Assembly: GCF_003852525.1 (NCBI RefSeq)
Contig: NZ_QAJL01000001.1
Location: 1,451,133-1,515,132, forward strand
DNA: 64,000 nucleotides
Reading direction: 5' to 3'
Source: Pedobacter sp. KBW06
Lineage (GTDB): Bacteria; Bacteroidota; Bacteroidia; Sphingobacteriales; Sphingobacteriaceae
The first letter of the stretch is position 1, and the number at the start of each line of letters is the position of its first letter. Below, in pieces: positions 24,501 through 31,619 of this stretch. Both the position numbers and the translations under genes were made by a program. The notes beneath the pieces were generated by a model. That model was given only the letters and a program-made list of their open reading frames with translations. It searched no databases and was not told the DNA's origin.

Positions 24501-24891
24501 TCGTCTGGGCGGCACCTTCAGATTTGATCAGTTCCAGCTCTTTTCTTCTTAGCAGGACATTATTTCCAACGATCTTAAAAGTTAGCGGAAGCACCTTTGA
24601 ACATTCGTTTAAAACAGATTCCAGGGAGGCGTTTCGTACTTCGATAGAAATTCTGGTCTGGCGGATATCATGATTGTCGTAAAAAAAGACATATCCGGTT
24701 TGTCTTTTTATGGATTCCAAAATCCTTTCTAAAGGCGCATTTTTTTCCTTCAGGCTGATTTGGCTGTATCCTTTTGCACTGGCCTGCATCAGGGCCAGGA
24801 ACAATAAGATGGAAGTCAACTTCATAATAAGTAGCAATTTAGGAGGTAGCCATGTCTTGGACATAGCTATAGTAATAGCATTAAAATTCAT
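21589..24891 (-). CDS. SusC/RagA TonB-dependent receptor with STN domain
   Basis: Outer-membrane importer of 1100 residues. After the signal (about residues 22-42) comes a secretin/TonB short N-terminal (STN) domain (NAPLERILESIKRQTGYVFF), which contacts a FecR-type anti-sigma. Next are a carboxypeptidase-regulatory-like domain (VIDETGLPLPGVSIQL), the TonB box/plug (VVAYGTQTK, GSRAANGVILITTKAG), and the beta-barrel. The STN domain plus the adjacent FecI/FecR genes indicate that ligand binding induces this operon. An alternative start at the tenth residue (MSKTWLPPK) is possible. First gene of a three-gene operon. Confidence 0.95.
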   Translation of the reverse strand: MNFNAITIAMSKTWLPPKLLLIMKLTSILLFLALMQASAKGYSQISLKEKNAPLERILESIKRQTGYVFFYDNHDIRQTRISIEVRNASLESVLNECSKVLPLTFKIVGNNVLLRRKELELIKSEGAAQTMVLKGKVIDETGLPLPGVSIQLHAEGFKQSTQTNSSGEYAFNLSKAGKYQLTATFIGYEKQTVVVEVSKGDVLKNISLVPSNQDLAEVMVVAYGTQTKASFTGSAKTLKSDVLGGSPRASIQETLQGNVAGLVSSNGSGQPGAVPNVRIRGIGSVNAGSGPLYVVDGIPLESGQINSLNSFDIENVTVLKDASAASIYGSRAANGVILITTKAGVSGKTVITASAQTGANNVTNIKGHKPLNTTEMLELLREGWGNKPKDNDPALFDKALADNAVDPNVNTNWFDLLTRTGNHTQLDLSASGGTEKTKFYVSGSHYVAKAALLGSEFTRSTGNLRLSNQATENLSFNGGLQINYRHTEGQADGGTFGNPVRMYTIYQPWLKAYNDDGTYDFSYFNRYNPMAQVLESFDKRDAYGMLGNFLAKYQIIPSLSVENQSNISFGYDERLEYNKSGVGTSRTDGGRATSSTARATNWVNTTILRFNETFGEFGLKTYIGYEAQKVVNVGNNLTKKNFLPNTYTLDNASILSEGGSFGTANALNSVFLNASADYKSKYYLSASARRDGSSRFGSAKRWGNFWSLGASWNLSRESFMAAQDVVSDLRLRTSYGVNGNQDIDNFVSRALYSSSSYDNAPGLVFSNYGNNLLTWEKNKPFNIAVDFGVLNNRLSGTFEYYTRATSDLLLNRPISATNGLRTYTDNIGAMKNTGLELELNSINFKPENNGFGWTTSFNISTIKNKITTLSSPIVSGVYNRFEGGDFYQLYMVGYAGVDPANGDALWYTDGTKTQTTNVYGSATQFNQGSALPDFFGGLTNTFTYKGFSLSFQLNFNFGNKVYDNYGGTSASDGSGGFTPTTKMTRYAYENRWRNVGDITDQPKMVFLGTQSGASGQTSSRFLYDGDYIRLRDVSLGYQLPMSWIKHAKLSSARIYFRANNLYTYIKDKRISFDPEVGIDGLADKNVPVYKTALLGLDLKF

Positions 24892-24942
24892 ACTTTTGTA
24901 ATGTTTGGGTTAATACAGTAAATAGTTCGCAAGATTGTTTTG

Positions 24943-25012
24943 TCCCGGATTTTACCGGGAAAGGTTAACTCAGATATTCCGCAGTTGTGCTCGAACACTT
25001 CTGCGGTTTTTT
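24943..25012. other. Two hairpins upstream of the SusC gene
   Basis: TCCCGG/CCGGGA (24943-24960) and CCGCAG/CTGCGG with an inner GTG/CAC pair (24979-25006) lie between FecR and SusC. The second is followed by TTTTTT only when read rightward, where there is no upstream gene. Leftward they would sit in the SusC leader. Function unclear. Confidence 0.4.
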
Positions 25013-25146
25013 ATCAGCAGATGCTTCCTTTGGGAAACACCGCTCTTTGTTGAATTACCCTGATCTGGGATCAGTCTTTTCGTAGTTTTCTTTCCATTTC
25101 TTTTTTTGTTTGTTTGGTGAGTATGGTTTGGTATTTATAAGTTGGT

Positions 25147-26295
25147 CTATTTTGTGACAGTGATGGTCTTGCCATCTACTCTGAAATGCACTTTAAAGAA
25201 GCTCAGGATGTCCAGTACTTCCGATAAGTTGATATTGCGGTGGATCTCCCCGGAAAATTGCCTTGCCGGCAGTGTTCCTTCGTAATTGACCTGTACATCA
25301 TACCATCTGGCAACGGAGCGCATGACCGTTTGCAGGTCTGCATCTCTAAACCTGAACATGCCATTTTTCCATGCCATAACTTCTTCTTCATTCACTTCTG
25401 CTACATTCAGCTGTGCGCCACGTAATGCCGATTGCTGTCCCGGTTTCAGGATCAATTCTTTTACCGCAGCTGAAGGGCTGATCACTTTAACCGCCCCTTC
25501 CAGTAAAGTTGTTTTTACTGCAGACTCATCGGTATAAGAATTGATATTAAAATGAGTCCCCAGCACTTCTACCGTCTGCGTTGTTGTGGACACTTTGAAA
25601 GGCATTTCCGGGCGTACTTTAGCCACTTCAAAATACGCTTCTCCCGTTAAACTGACCTGACGGACCCCGGCAGTGAATACCGCAGGATAACGCAATGAAG
25701 AGGCAGCATTGAGCCATACTTTTGTTCCATCGGGCAGGTTAACCTGGTATTGTCCGCCTTTGGGGGTAGCGATCATGTTCATTGCCGGTCCTTTAGCCGC
25801 AACTGCCGAAGGGGAAAGGGTATACACCAGCTGCCCATCTTTAGTTTTGGTAATCGTGATACCAGCCTGTTCTGCCAGCTTCCCATTTCCGGCTTCATCA
25901 AGCGTAATTTGTTTGCCATCCGCAAGTGTTAGTACCGCCTTATTGCCCCCGGGAAGAATTACCGGCTGCGTTTCCGGCTTTACTTTGGACAACTGTTGCT
26001 TTGAAGAAGCTAATGGGGAAGGACTGAAGAAATCCAAAGCCAGGGACCCCAGCAATACCACTGCTGCTGCTGTCCCAATTGCGGGCCAAAGGTTACGCCT
26101 AACTGGTTTTACCTCTTCTACACCATGAATTGGCATCCTGTTCCAGATCCGGTCAGTGGCATCCGTAATTTGAGTATCGGAAAGCAAATTGCCTTCCTCC
26201 TGTTCAAACTTCAGATACCATGTTTCTACAATTGCTTTTTCTGCATCCGTACAATTTCCTGTCCTGTATTTCTCTAGTAATTCTTTTGCCTCCAT
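25147..26295 (-). CDS. FecR-family anti-sigma factor
   Basis: Transmembrane regulator of 382 residues. It has a cytoplasmic N-terminal helical domain (ELLEKYRTGNCTDAEKAIVE), one membrane segment at about 70-92 (LWPAIGTAAAVVLLGSLALD), a periplasmic FecR domain (YQVNLPDGTKVWLNAASSLR), and a C-terminal DUF4974/STN-like part (RQFSGEIHRNINLSEVLDIL). FecR proteins hold an ECF sigma factor until the partner TonB receptor signals through its STN domain. It lies 79 bp downstream of the ECF sigma gene, with SusC after it. Confidence 0.93.
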   Translation of the reverse strand: MEAKELLEKYRTGNCTDAEKAIVETWYLKFEQEEGNLLSDTQITDATDRIWNRMPIHGVEEVKPVRRNLWPAIGTAAAVVLLGSLALDFFSPSPLASSKQQLSKVKPETQPVILPGGNKAVLTLADGKQITLDEAGNGKLAEQAGITITKTKDGQLVYTLSPSAVAAKGPAMNMIATPKGGQYQVNLPDGTKVWLNAASSLRYPAVFTAGVRQVSLTGEAYFEVAKVRPEMPFKVSTTTQTVEVLGTHFNINSYTDESAVKTTLLEGAVKVISPSAAVKELILKPGQQSALRGAQLNVAEVNEEEVMAWKNGMFRFRDADLQTVMRSVARWYDVQVNYEGTLPARQFSGEIHRNINLSEVLDILSFFKVHFRVDGKTITVTK

Positions 26296-26374
26296 GAGCT
26301 TTATCCGCTAATTAGAGTATAGACGGTTAGCCCGGGCTTAGGGCGTAAAAGAAAATGAAAATATTTTCAATTAT

Positions 26375-26953
26375 TTAATGATGTCCCAGATAAAGCAGAA
26401 AGCTGATCAGGCCAAACTTGCTTCTAAGGATCTTCAACGCATTGTTGACATGCTTTTTAACCGTCATTTCTGACAGTTCCAGTTTGCCGGCGATTTCTTT
26501 ATGGGAAAGGTTCGCTTTCCTGCTCAGCTCAAAAACCTCCCTCATCTTGGCCGGCAAGGCGCTGATCTCTTTTTCGATCAGGGCGCTCAATTCATTTTCT
26601 CTCACCAGGTGATCGGTAACCGCTTCGCTATGGTCAATGAAATGCTGAAGGGAGACCATGTATGCTGATGCTACTTTTTTATGGGAGATCACATCGATGA
26701 TCCTGTTTCGGATCGCCTGATAAAGGTATCCGGAGAGGTTTGTCTTTAAAAAAAGTTCTTCTCTTTTGGTCCAGAGGGAAGTGAAAAGCTCATGTACCAC
26801 ATCGTCTGCTTCCTCTTGATTTCTCAGCCTGTTATAGGCGTGGATATACAATAAGCCTTTATATCGATTGTAAATTTCGGTAAAAGCAGTTTTGTCACCA
26901 TCCTTCAGAAATGTAACTAAATCATGATCGGTTAAAGTCGTGTACAAGGTCAT
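26375..26953 (-). CDS. ECF sigma factor (FecI-like)
   Basis: RNA polymerase sigma-70 factor of 192 residues of the Bacteroidetes extracytoplasmic-function group. Region 2 runs from FTEIYNRYKGLLYIHAYNRL to DVVHELFTSLW, and region 4 contains LPAKMREVFELSRKANLSH with helix-turn-helix EIAGKLELSEMTVKKHVNNA. It heads the FecR-SusC-SusD-phosphoesterase block and is expected to transcribe the SusC operon when released by FecR. The C-terminal tail LLYLGHH is hydrophobic, as in many of this group. Confidence 0.94.
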   Translation of the reverse strand: MTLYTTLTDHDLVTFLKDGDKTAFTEIYNRYKGLLYIHAYNRLRNQEEADDVVHELFTSLWTKREELFLKTNLSGYLYQAIRNRIIDVISHKKVASAYMVSLQHFIDHSEAVTDHLVRENELSALIEKEISALPAKMREVFELSRKANLSHKEIAGKLELSEMTVKKHVNNALKILRSKFGLISFLLYLGHH

Positions 26954-27074
26954 ACTTTGGAATCTGCCCCCCTTTTATGAAGATTCCGCTCAATATTAAT
27001 TAAATTTTCTGTAAAACCTTTAAAAGGTCAATGTAATCAAATTGTTAAGTACCACACAAAACACTGATTTATAA

Positions 27075-27587
27075 TCACATTAGCTTCATTTCCTTTTTCC
27101 ATTTGCGAAGGCGTCCTCTGGCATTCACATATGGGGAGGAGGTATTAAACTGGACCATCCTCCCCATTGTCCATTTGTCATACCAGGCAAGGCCATAAAG
27201 TGCCTCATTACTTTTTTCTTCCAGTACAGACAGGATCTGTTGTACGGCCTGTTCCAGTTTCCCGCTAATCGTTTCCAGGCTGTCCCCTTCATAATCTTTA
27301 TAAAATTTCTGCGCCAGTTTCCCCAGCTCATTCCATTTATATCCGGTTTCCGGAAAATCTACCGGTAAAGCAAGCGCTTTTCGCTCCTGCCATTTCAAGA
27401 CCAGTTCCGCCCATCCGCAGAGGTAAGACAGCAAGTTGACCACCGTCATTTTGGTATCTTTTGCATGTCCCTCCAGTTCGGGAAGCTGTGCCTGATTTTC
27501 TGAAATGCCTGCGATCTCTGCTTTTAACTTCTGATAGCTTGTCCGGATTGCGGTTAAAAGTTCTTCCTTATTTTGGGGGACTGCCAT
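27075..27587 (-). CDS. ClbS/DfsB family protein
   Basis: Four-helix DinB-like protein of 170 residues. The family pattern is KEELLTAIRTSYQKLKAEIA at the start, TVVNLLSYLCGWAELVLKW in the second helix, and RGRLRKWKK near the C-terminus. ClbS detoxifies colibactin and DfsB is linked to other small-molecule chemistry; the role here is unknown. It is 25 bp after the dioxygenase-rhodanese gene in the same direction, so it is probably the last gene of the sulfur operon. Confidence 0.8.
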   Translation of the reverse strand: MAVPQNKEELLTAIRTSYQKLKAEIAGISENQAQLPELEGHAKDTKMTVVNLLSYLCGWAELVLKWQERKALALPVDFPETGYKWNELGKLAQKFYKDYEGDSLETISGKLEQAVQQILSVLEEKSNEALYGLAWYDKWTMGRMVQFNTSSPYVNARGRLRKWKKEMKLM

Positions 27588-27612
27588 ATGATGCTCTTCC
27601 TGTTGATGGATG

Positions 27613-28968
27613 CTATTTTTCTGATGCGGTAAAGTCGCGGGTAGCTCCTCCTAAATCATAGACCGGAATTTTCGCACCCAGTTCCGCAGCGATGATACTG
27701 CTTCCTGCAGCACTTCTGCTTCCGCCGGCACAGTGTACCACAATTGGTTTTCCTGCCGGAACTTCTTTAATGCGCTCCCTTAATTCTCCAAGCGGGATGT
27801 TCAGCGAATCTGCGAAGATGGTTTTCTTTTTCACCTCATTTTCATTTCTGATGTCAATAATGGTAAAATCGTCCGGATTACTGATAAAATATTCCAAAGG
27901 CATCACCGGCATGATCACATCTCCTGTATAGGTTACAAATGCAGCTTCGATCAAATCTTCATAGCCAATGCTTGCTGTTCTCCGGACCAGTTCGGTTAAT
28001 TGTTCCTGATCGGCAGCTGTCAGGTAGAATTTCTCTCCCGGCCTTACAATACTTCCCAACCAGGTTTCAAATTTCTTACCATAGACGATGTTGATCGCTC
28101 CCGGTAAATGTCCTTCCTTAAAAAGGTTTTCGGGACGGGCATCGACTACTAAAATATCTTCATGAAGTGCTTCGGCATCAGGATGATTTAAAATCTTCAC
28201 TTTTTCCATTTGCGGTAGAAACGCAGCAGCACCTTTACGGTTCAGGTCTACATCAAAGCCGAAATATTTAGGAATGAACGGCTGATCGGCGATGAGTTCC
28301 TGTACGAAGTCATCTTCCTTCATTTCCTGTAAAGACCAGTTGCTCAGCTTCTCTGCCCCTATCGTGCTTGAGTTGGCGCTGCTCAATGCTTTACCACACA
28401 AGGTTCCTGAACCATGTGCCGGATAAACCAGAACCTCATCCGCTAATTTCATCATTTTATCCCTCAGCGAATGGTACATTTTCCGGGCCAGTTCTTCTCT
28501 TTTCGCCTGCAGGTTTCCTACAGATTCCCTTAAATCCGGCCGGCCACAATCCCCGATAAATAAGGTATCGCCTGTAAACACTGCTTTATCGCGTCCATCA
28601 TGTTCCAGTACAATGGAAATGCTGTCGGGAGAATGCCCCGGAGTATGCAGGCTTTTCAATTTTATTTTACCGAAACTGATCTCCCCGCCTTCATCAAAAG
28701 GCCTGAACGGATAAGATACTCCTGTTAAACTGTGTGCATATATTGTTGCCCCGGTATCCTGATGAATCTGCAAATGACTGCTCACAAAATCCGCATGGGG
28801 ATGCGTTTCGATCACACCGATGATCGTTGCTTCAAATTGCTTCGCAAACTCATAATAAGGTTCCGGATTACGGGAAGGATCGATCAGTATGATCTTTTGT
28901 TCACATTCGCTGACTATTGCATAGCTGTAATGGGCTAAAAATTCATCTTTAAATTGTTCTATAATCAT
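27613..28968 (-). CDS. Persulfide dioxygenase-like MBL protein fused to two rhodanese domains
   Basis: Cytoplasmic fusion of 451 residues from ATG 28966-28968; an in-frame ATG at 29016 lies upstream of the probable promoter. The N-terminal metallo-beta-lactamase domain of ETHE1/BlaB type has THPHADFVSSH, HTPGHSPDS, FTGDTLFIGDCGRPDLR and YPAHGSG. Next is a first rhodanese (about 255-345) lacking a catalytic cysteine, then a second (355-451) with Cys413 in VVHCAGGSRS. Such enzymes oxidise persulfide to sulfite and move sulfane sulfur. It follows the YeeE pair and has its own Crp/Fnr-like site upstream. Confidence 0.9.
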   Translation of the reverse strand: MIIEQFKDEFLAHYSYAIVSECEQKIILIDPSRNPEPYYEFAKQFEATIIGVIETHPHADFVSSHLQIHQDTGATIYAHSLTGVSYPFRPFDEGGEISFGKIKLKSLHTPGHSPDSISIVLEHDGRDKAVFTGDTLFIGDCGRPDLRESVGNLQAKREELARKMYHSLRDKMMKLADEVLVYPAHGSGTLCGKALSSANSSTIGAEKLSNWSLQEMKEDDFVQELIADQPFIPKYFGFDVDLNRKGAAAFLPQMEKVKILNHPDAEALHEDILVVDARPENLFKEGHLPGAINIVYGKKFETWLGSIVRPGEKFYLTAADQEQLTELVRRTASIGYEDLIEAAFVTYTGDVIMPVMPLEYFISNPDDFTIIDIRNENEVKKKTIFADSLNIPLGELRERIKEVPAGKPIVVHCAGGSRSAAGSSIIAAELGAKIPVYDLGGATRDFTASEK

Positions 28969-29003
28969 CTTTATTGTTTTTAACGTAAAACCCTTTGTCC
29001 CTA

Positions 29004-29048
29004 CAAATTTGGGCATTATGGACTACTTTTTTAGTGATGAAAGTCACA
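29004..29048 (-). promoter_or_regulatory. Crp/Fnr-like operator and promoter for the persulfide dioxygenase gene
   Basis: GTGATGAAAGTCAC (29034-29047) is a GTGA-N6-TCAC palindrome. On the leftward strand a -7-like CAAATTTG (29004-29011) follows, with its near edge 29.5 bases from the palindrome centre. The same palindrome and spacing occur before tauE. Confidence 0.65.
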
Positions 29049-29054
29049 CATTGT

Positions 29055-29468
29055 TTAATGAGGCAATTTATCTTTGATCAGTCCGTAAAGAAATGTTCCC
29101 AGGAGCGCACCTATAATGACGATCGCCATTGTCAGATAGCCATAGCCCAGGTTTACAAACATTGGCCCCGGACAGGCACCGGTCAAAGCCCATCCCAAAC
29201 CAAAGATCGTTCCTCCGATCAGGTATCTGGTATACGGACGTTCTTTATCTTTGAATACGATCGGAAGTTGGGAAGCATCTTTCCAATTCATTTTTTTAAT
29301 CAGAAATACCGAGATCGCGCCCAGAACAACTGCTGTTCCGATGATGCCATACATTTGAAAAGACTGGAAGCGGAACATCTCGTAAATCCGGAACCAGGAT
29401 ACCGCTTCCGATTTGATCATGACAATGCCAAAAAGAATTCCGGCAAGGATATATTTTATTGATTTCAT
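29055..29468 (-). CDS. YeeE/YedE family protein, half B
   Basis: Integral membrane protein of 137 residues with about four segments and the YeeE motif GACPGP in LTGACPGPMFVNLG. YeeE proteins import thiosulfate or related sulfur species, and cysteines in such motifs are thought to pass the substrate. Here the transporter is split: this half and the 185-residue half 17 bp upstream together have the length and both cysteine motifs of a full YeeE. Confidence 0.88.
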   Translation of the reverse strand: MKSIKYILAGILFGIVMIKSEAVSWFRIYEMFRFQSFQMYGIIGTAVVLGAISVFLIKKMNWKDASQLPIVFKDKERPYTRYLIGGTIFGLGWALTGACPGPMFVNLGYGYLTMAIVIIGALLGTFLYGLIKDKLPH

Positions 29469-29485
29469 GTGTTGCAGATTTATAG

Positions 29486-30043
29486 TTACAGAATAAAAGG
29501 AAGAATCAGCCAGGTCATCAGTAATCCGCCGATAAAAAAGCCAATTACGGCAATCAGCGAAGGAAGCTGTAAATTCGACAAGCCCGAAATCGCATGACCA
29601 GAAGTACAGCCACCTGCATATCTTGAACCGAACCCAACCAGAATTCCCCCTGCCAGCAATAACAACCAGGTCTTAGGACTGGACAATGCGCCAAGGGAAA
29701 ACAACTCGTCCGGGTTAAGTGCCCCGTTAAAATGAATGCCAAGTCCTTTCAGCTCTGCGACCGTATTTGCCGACAATTGCAGTTCATTCGGATTGCTCAG
29801 AAACTGAGCCGAGATCCAGCCTCCGATGATGGAACCCAATAAAAACAAGAGGTTCCATTGCTGTGCTTTCCAGTTAAAATCAAAGAATTTCACTTTCTTC
29901 CCTGCACCTGCCATACTGCAAATGGTCCTTAAATTGGAAGAGAAGCCGAATGATTTGCCCCAGAAAATCAGCATAAGCATGATCAGTACGATCATAAAAC
30001 CTGAGAAATACCAGGGCCAGGGTTGTCTGATGAAGTCTATCAT
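29486..30043 (-). CDS. YeeE/YedE family protein, half A
   Basis: Integral membrane protein of 185 residues with about five segments and the YeeE motif GGCTSGH in RYAGGCTSGHAISGL. It is the first of two tandem YeeE-type half-proteins, 4 bp after the tauE gene and 17 bp before half B, suggesting translational coupling and a heteromeric sulfur transporter in the inner membrane. Confidence 0.88.
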   Translation of the reverse strand: MIDFIRQPWPWYFSGFMIVLIMLMLIFWGKSFGFSSNLRTICSMAGAGKKVKFFDFNWKAQQWNLLFLLGSIIGGWISAQFLSNPNELQLSANTVAELKGLGIHFNGALNPDELFSLGALSSPKTWLLLLAGGILVGFGSRYAGGCTSGHAISGLSNLQLPSLIAVIGFFIGGLLMTWLILPFIL

Positions 30044-30047
30044 AATG

Positions 30048-30839
30048 TTAAAGAATTTCTTTTAAGAGGATATAGCTCCCCATTAATAATACAAACCAGC
30101 CAAAACCGGTTTTTAATTTTTTACTATCTACTTTCGCACTCATTTTACCTCCGACAAAAATTCCGGTCACTGCGATAGCGGTAATCTTTAGCAGAAATAA
30201 CCAGTCGATCTCGAAATGGCCAAAGTCGCCGGAAAAACCGATCAAAGAGTTGAGCGCGATGATAAAAAGAGAAGTACCAATCGCTTCTTTCATCGGAAGG
30301 CCCACCAATACCACCAGGGTTGGAATCAGCAGGAATCCACCTCCGGCACCCAACAATCCGGTTGTTAAACCAATTCCTACCCCATAACACAGCAGTTTAG
30401 GCAAATTCAGTTGTTCCTCTGCTTTGTTGCAAACTTCTGCCGTCTTCCCATTTCTGATCATGGCAATTGCTGCAGTGAGCATCAAAATGGCAAACAATAC
30501 CATCATCAGCATTCTTTCTGTCAGCTCAAAATGGTCGAATGTTGCAATGTGCTGAGGGATTGCCGGAATCAGAAACTTCCTCGTCAGCCATACCGTACTG
30601 ATCGAGCTGATTCCGAATAAAAAAGCTGTTTTCACCTGAACCAGGCCATTTCTATAGTTCTGCCAGGCGCCAACCAGACTGGTACATCCTACAATGAATA
30701 AAGAATAAGAGGTAGACAGCAAAGGCGGGACTCCAAAAAGATAAACCAGCACAGGAACGGTCAGAATCGATCCGCCCCCTCCTACCAATCCCAAAGAAAT
30801 ACCAATCAGCGCTGAGGCCAGGTATGCAACAACTTCCAT
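30048..30839 (-). CDS. TauE/SafE-type sulfite/anion exporter
   Basis: Membrane protein of 263 residues with about eight segments and two related repeats: ALIGISLGLVGGGGSILTVP in the first, VGIGLTTGLLGAGGGFLLIP in the second, the signature of TauE/SafE (TSUP) exporters. Family members export sulfite or related anions. Its position before two YeeE halves and a persulfide dioxygenase fits removal of sulfite made by that enzyme. First gene of the sulfur operon, with a Crp/Fnr-like site upstream. Confidence 0.9.
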   Translation of the reverse strand: MEVVAYLASALIGISLGLVGGGGSILTVPVLVYLFGVPPLLSTSYSLFIVGCTSLVGAWQNYRNGLVQVKTAFLFGISSISTVWLTRKFLIPAIPQHIATFDHFELTERMLMMVLFAILMLTAAIAMIRNGKTAEVCNKAEEQLNLPKLLCYGVGIGLTTGLLGAGGGFLLIPTLVVLVGLPMKEAIGTSLFIIALNSLIGFSGDFGHFEIDWLFLLKITAIAVTGIFVGGKMSAKVDSKKLKTGFGWFVLLMGSYILLKEIL

Positions 30840-30866
30840 AAATCAATTTAAATAATAAGCTTAGGA

Positions 30867-30911
30867 CAAATATGTAGATTCTTCCGCTGACATCAGGTGA
30901 CTTTTGTCACC
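30867..30911 (-). promoter_or_regulatory. Crp/Fnr-like operator and promoter for the tauE operon
   Basis: GGTGACTTTTGTCACC (30896-30911) is a perfect palindrome (GGTGAC-N4-GTCACC). On the leftward strand the -7-like CATATTTG (30867-30874) follows; the palindrome centre is 29.5 bases from its near edge. With the -7 motif placed as usual, the centre is near -41, the class II activator position. The site is between the Crp/Fnr gene and tauE. Confidence 0.7.
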
Positions 30912-30916
30912 GGCCA

Positions 30917-31558
30917 TCAGTTTAACAATGCGATATAATTTCTATATAGCTGGATCTCCCCTCTTTGTTCCATCTTTTTCAGTAACCTGGAGATGACTTC
31001 CCTTGAAGAGTTCAGGTCTGTGGCAATCTCCTGATGGGTTAAGTTCAGTTGTTTAGTACCCAGATGTTCACCTTGTTTTTTAAGGTAAAAACCCAAACGC
31101 TCATCCAGTCCGTTAAAGGCAATGCTATCGATAACCAGCAAGAGCTCTTCAAATCTGGAGCGGTAAGTTTCCATCACAAAGTAGTACCAGCTGGGATACC
31201 GCTTCATCAATTCGTCCATCAGTGCAATGGGAACCATTAAAATCGTACTGTCCTCAATCGCTTTCCCCATGATTTTACTCGATTCCTGCTTTGCAGCGCA
31301 GATCATAGAAAGGGCACATGCATCTCCCGGCTGAAGGTAATACATAAAAAACTCGTTGCCATCTGTACCCTCCCGGTAGAGTTTCACCCGTCCTTTTACA
31401 ATCAGAACGGTAGACCTGAAATACTGTCCCGTTTGCATCAGCAGCTCAGTAGCTTTAAAGCTTTTCATGGTCACATGTGCGATTAGTTTTTCCTTTAATA
31501 CAGGTTCAAACTGAGGAAATAATTCATGGATGTAATCACTGATGCTGTTTTGAGTCAT
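30917..31558 (-). CDS. Crp/Fnr-family transcriptional regulator of the sulfur module
   Basis: Regulator of 213 residues. The N-terminal cyclic-nucleotide-binding-type beta-barrel (residues 20-120) includes LIVKGRVKLYREGTDGNEFF and LQPGDACALSMICA; no FNR-type iron-sulfur cysteines are seen, but Cys81 and Cys87 sit in the pocket and could be a thiol sensor (inference). The C-terminal helix-turn-helix is LTHQEIATDLNSSREVISRL. It lies directly upstream of the operon it probably controls; two matched palindromes are its likely sites. Confidence 0.92.
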   Translation of the reverse strand: MTQNSISDYIHELFPQFEPVLKEKLIAHVTMKSFKATELLMQTGQYFRSTVLIVKGRVKLYREGTDGNEFFMYYLQPGDACALSMICAAKQESSKIMGKAIEDSTILMVPIALMDELMKRYPSWYYFVMETYRSRFEELLLVIDSIAFNGLDERLGFYLKKQGEHLGTKQLNLTHQEIATDLNSSREVISRLLKKMEQRGEIQLYRNYIALLN

Positions 31559-31619
31559 GTTTTACGATATTTTAGGTGTTTCCAGCCTTAAATGTATGAT
31601 TAATTCTAAATTTGAAACG

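Noticed and set aside
24979..25012. Terminator for a rightward gene
   Set aside because: There is no rightward gene upstream; the T-run only follows when read rightward, so its role is unclear.
31557..31619. Longer start (ATG 31557) for the AraC gene
   Set aside because: It would overlap the start codon of the divergent Crp gene, and a TAAATTTG promoter motif sits between it and ATG 31620.
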